From Pelomyxa schiedti (taxonomy: Eukaryota > Evosea > Pelobiontida > Pelomyxidae): a stretch of 41,679 nt of DNA. Under the pieces are notes generated by a model that made no database searches, was not told the DNA's origin, and worked only from the letters and a program-made list of their open reading frames with translations. Made by a program: the position numbers and the translations under genes. Below are positions 39,693 to 41,679 of this stretch, piece after piece; positions within the stretch are counted from its first letter, which is position 1; each line of letters opens with the position of its first letter. Where the stretch lies: NCBI GenBank assembly GCA_020536535.1, contig JAHLWZ010000884.1, forward strand, positions 19,138 through 60,816, given 5' to 3'.

Positions 39693-41285
39693 TTAGGCCA
39701 TAAGTTCCTCCAAGAGGTGCTCACAATACCACTGCATTCGCGGAAGGTGGAATGGACCCTTCCACATTGTGCCTTTCAACCTTGTGGCTATTGTTCCATC
39801 ATTGTGTAAGTACCCGAACCACTCAGGGGTGCCTGGCTCCTGTAAATGTGCAGGGTAAGGTTAAGCGTTGGGCATTCAAACACAAAGGGGATGGGGGGGG
39901 TTACTTTGAAGTGAGTGTGGCTCCAATCGTGAACTAGCTGGTGCCATTCGGCATACTTGGGGTCCTTTGTAAGGGAGTACGCAAGCAATGTGGCAATTAC
40001 GGCTTCATTGTGAGGCCACCAGAATTTCATGTCCTGCCAGTACTCCTGGAATTGCATAAGATTCCAGGCACAGAATATTACCATAAAATACCTGAACTGG
40101 CTTGTTGTAGACATCGCGGAAGTAGTACAAACCTCCATGAAGAGTATCCCATCCTCGTTCCCACATCCAATCCAGCATCTTGACGAAATCAAAAGAAATC
40201 AAAAGTAGTAGGAGAAAACCTGCAGCCCTGTAGCAATATAATCTTGTCTCCCCCTCGCCTTGCCCTCATGCATCACAAACCACGCACCCTCAATAGCATG
40301 GCCAGGATTCAAAATCCTCCCATCGAAGTGATCTTCAATAGACCCATCAGGGGCCACGGCCTCCATCACAACACGAAACTCGGGCTTCATGAAAAGGGTC
40401 CTGATATCATTGATGCATCTGTCAATCCAGGAATTGAGGTACTCATGGTGACTCGCAGGAAGATATTTGCGGAGTTCCTGAGCAGTTGCAATTGTTATCA
40501 TTCGAGGGCAAATGCCAACCTTGGGAAGAAGTAAATTGGCTTGTCATGTACTAAAACATCACTCCACTGAGCACTCAATTTTCCATCTCACTCCGACACT
40601 TACCATAGGCCTAACATCAGTGAACTTAGCCGGCATTAATCCAGGTGTGAAGTTCCAAGATGTGAACAATTCAAACAGTTCTCTTGCTCGTTTAACATGA
40701 TAAGCTATGCGGTCTTCAGGGCCCCCAGCTGCCCTTTCAACTCCAGCCATAACTGCATGCGAAATACATGCAAACGACTCACTGTAAGCGTACCTCCGTT
40801 TGCGCAAGGGCCGGCCATCTCTAGTGAGTGTAAACCACATTCTGCCAAGTGGATCCGAAGTATCAAAGCAATGCTCATCAATAAACTTGATTCCTTGTCG
40901 AGCAATCGCCAACCATTCCGTGCGTTCCTCTACGGCGGCAGTCGACTAAACTGAATTACAAAAGGTTTACAACAGAGAAGTGTGGAGACAACCTCGGTTA
41001 AATACACGGTTGCAAACATCCAGGTTGCTCTTCCTTGAAACCACACAGACTTATCTGTGTCCACCAGATTGCCCTTGTCATCAACAGCAGTCCAAAACCC
41101 ACCCATTTCTCTGTCCACACCATGACTTACCCAGAATCTGCACAGTCTCATGAACGGGCGTGATGGTGGAGGAAGGGAGGAAAAGGGGGCTGGTGAAATG
41201 GAACACACGGGAGGACATCGCACTGAAGTCCTTCCCTGTAAGTTGTCAACAAACGTCGTCTCCCCTCTTCGGTCAGTAGCGTCAT
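39693..41285 (-). CDS. RENBP: N-acylglucosamine 2-epimerase (renin-binding protein family)
   Basis: ATG 41285 opens MTLLTEEGRRRLLTTYREGL; a short intron joins it to QLCRFWVSHGVDREMGGFWT, then KSVWFQGRATWMFATVYLTE, LAIARQGIKFIDEHCFDTSD, GRMWFTLTRDGRPLRKRRYA, YSESFACISHAVMAG, FDGRILNPGHAIEGAWFVMH, MLDWMWERGWDTLHGGLYYF, DMKFWWPHNEAVIATLLAYS, PEWFGYLHNDGTIATRLKGT and MWKGPFHLPRMQWYCEHLLE, ending at TAA 39693. This is a full-length alpha/alpha-barrel epimerase with the conserved RxxW, NPGHAIE, WWPHNE and KGPFHxPR active-site blocks. It interconverts N-acetylglucosamine and N-acetylmannosamine, in sialic-acid precursor supply or amino-sugar salvage. ATG 41285 was preferred over an upstream ATG at 41390 because its reading aligns with family N-termini. 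Confidence 0.9.
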
Positions 41286-41487
41286 CTCGTGTCCTTTTTC
41301 CCTTTTCGACTTTTTTTTTTTTGTACAAAAAAAGTTCAATGTTGGTACAGAAGAGAGGTTTTGCTGGTGCTGAAGAAACAGTGGAACCACGCACTCATCA
41401 GAGCAGATAGATGTCGTTCTTGTGACTCACACCCGCCACAGGGGTTGATGTCGGAGGGACCATGAACTACTTCGATGCTACTAGAAT

Positions 41488-41551
41488 TGTGCGGAGGTCG
41501 TGAAGAGGCGTGTGGAGAATTCTCCAATCGCCTCTTCACGACCTCCGCACA
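41488..41551. repeat. Perfect 23-bp inverted repeat with 18-nt loop
   Basis: Arm one (41488-41510, TGTGCGGAGGTCGTGAAGAG...) is the exact reverse complement of arm two (41529-41551). The 18-nt loop itself contains a 12-nt palindrome, GGAGAATTCTCC (41514-41525). It lies about 20 bp beyond the stop of a partial minus-strand gene and about 200 bp upstream of the epimerase start. Its transcript would form a stable hairpin; the role is unknown. Confidence 0.9.
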
Positions 41552-41569
41552 GGAACAGTGATGTTGCAG

Positions 41570-41679
41570 TCAGTGGTTTTGTGTGTTGTGGACTAGACTC
41601 TGGAATGAGGACCCAACCTGGCTCAAGAGATCAACATCTGGAATAGCACGATAGCAGTTAGCACCTGCAACGACAACCA
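41570..41679 (-). CDS. 3' end of an unidentified minus-strand gene (partial)
   Basis: After an acceptor-like TTGTCGTTGCAG at the window edge, a minus-strand frame reads ANCYRAIPDVDLLSQVGSSF then QSLVHNTQNH and stops at 41570. It is too short to assign to a family. The splice signal, amino-acid composition and position just upstream of the hairpin and the epimerase gene make a real last exon plausible, but an artefact cannot be excluded. Confidence 0.35.
   Translation of the reverse strand, partial: VVVAGANCYRAIPDVDLLSQVGSSFQSLVHNTQNH

Noticed and set aside
1-41679. tRNA, rRNA, CRISPR arrays, transposon ORFs or integrated viral genes
   Set aside because: No cloverleaf, spaced direct repeats, transposase or reverse-transcriptase motifs, or viral hallmark genes were recognised on either strand. 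The ankyrin-type protein resembles giant-virus paralogues in style only and is embedded among host genes.

Overview
This is nuclear DNA of a compact, intron-rich eukaryote. About twenty protein genes are packed into 41.7 kb, with intergenic gaps mostly of 80-400 bp. Nearly every gene is cut by many small GT-AG introns, typically 35-75 nt. There are no Shine-Dalgarno operons and no rRNA, tRNA or CRISPR. Gene content points to an amoebozoan-like protist: a vacuolin/flotillin-type SPFH protein, a tandem kinase-SH2 protein of the SHK kind known from Dictyostelium, and a divergent ankyrin protein typical of large amoebae. A protein with a motif resembling axonemal CFAP141 hints that the organism may make a flagellum. 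The species cannot be fixed from this window. All exon joins below were made by eye from in-frame GT-AG junctions and are predictions.

Layout. 1-1.9 kb: 3' part of a vacuolin-like gene (+). 2.2-4.3: ankyrin-type protein (+). 4.4-9.6: BET-type protein with bromodomain, NET domain and acidic Ser tail (-). 9.7-12.2: BRCT/coiled-coil/RRM-like protein (-). 12.6-13.7: Qa-SNARE syntaxin (+). 13.8-15.2: NSE3/MAGE (-). 15.3-17.7: tepsin, the AP-4 accessory protein (+). 17.8-18.9: small TPR-like protein (-). 19.2-22.0: SHK-type kinase (+). 22.3-23.6: CFAP-like protein with disordered tail (+). 23.75-25.8: ADP-ribosylglycohydrolase (+). 26.2-31.9: three purine enzymes on the minus strand (guanine deaminase, adenylate kinase, 5'-nucleotidase). 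32.0-32.4: a 94-residue ubiquitin-like protein resembling talin F0 and ending in a CaaX box (-). 32.9-33.8: CHTOP-like RGG protein (+). 34.0-37.3: eIF2-alpha kinase (-). 37.6-39.6: EHD ATPase (+). 39.7-41.3: N-acylglucosamine 2-epimerase (-). 41.49-41.55: a perfect 23-bp inverted repeat, then the 3' end of another minus-strand gene.

Themes. Membrane traffic is well represented (vacuolin, syntaxin, tepsin, EHD), as are chromatin and genome maintenance (BET, BRCT protein, NSE3), signalling (SHK, eIF2 kinase) and purine/ADP-ribose metabolism. Most neighbours look unrelated, as expected in a compact eukaryotic genome; the purine trio is the only functional cluster. The most novel item is the short F0-like/CaaX protein at 32022-32428. 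Next are the SHK kinase whose SH2 domain is split by a low-complexity insert, and the hairpin near the right end.
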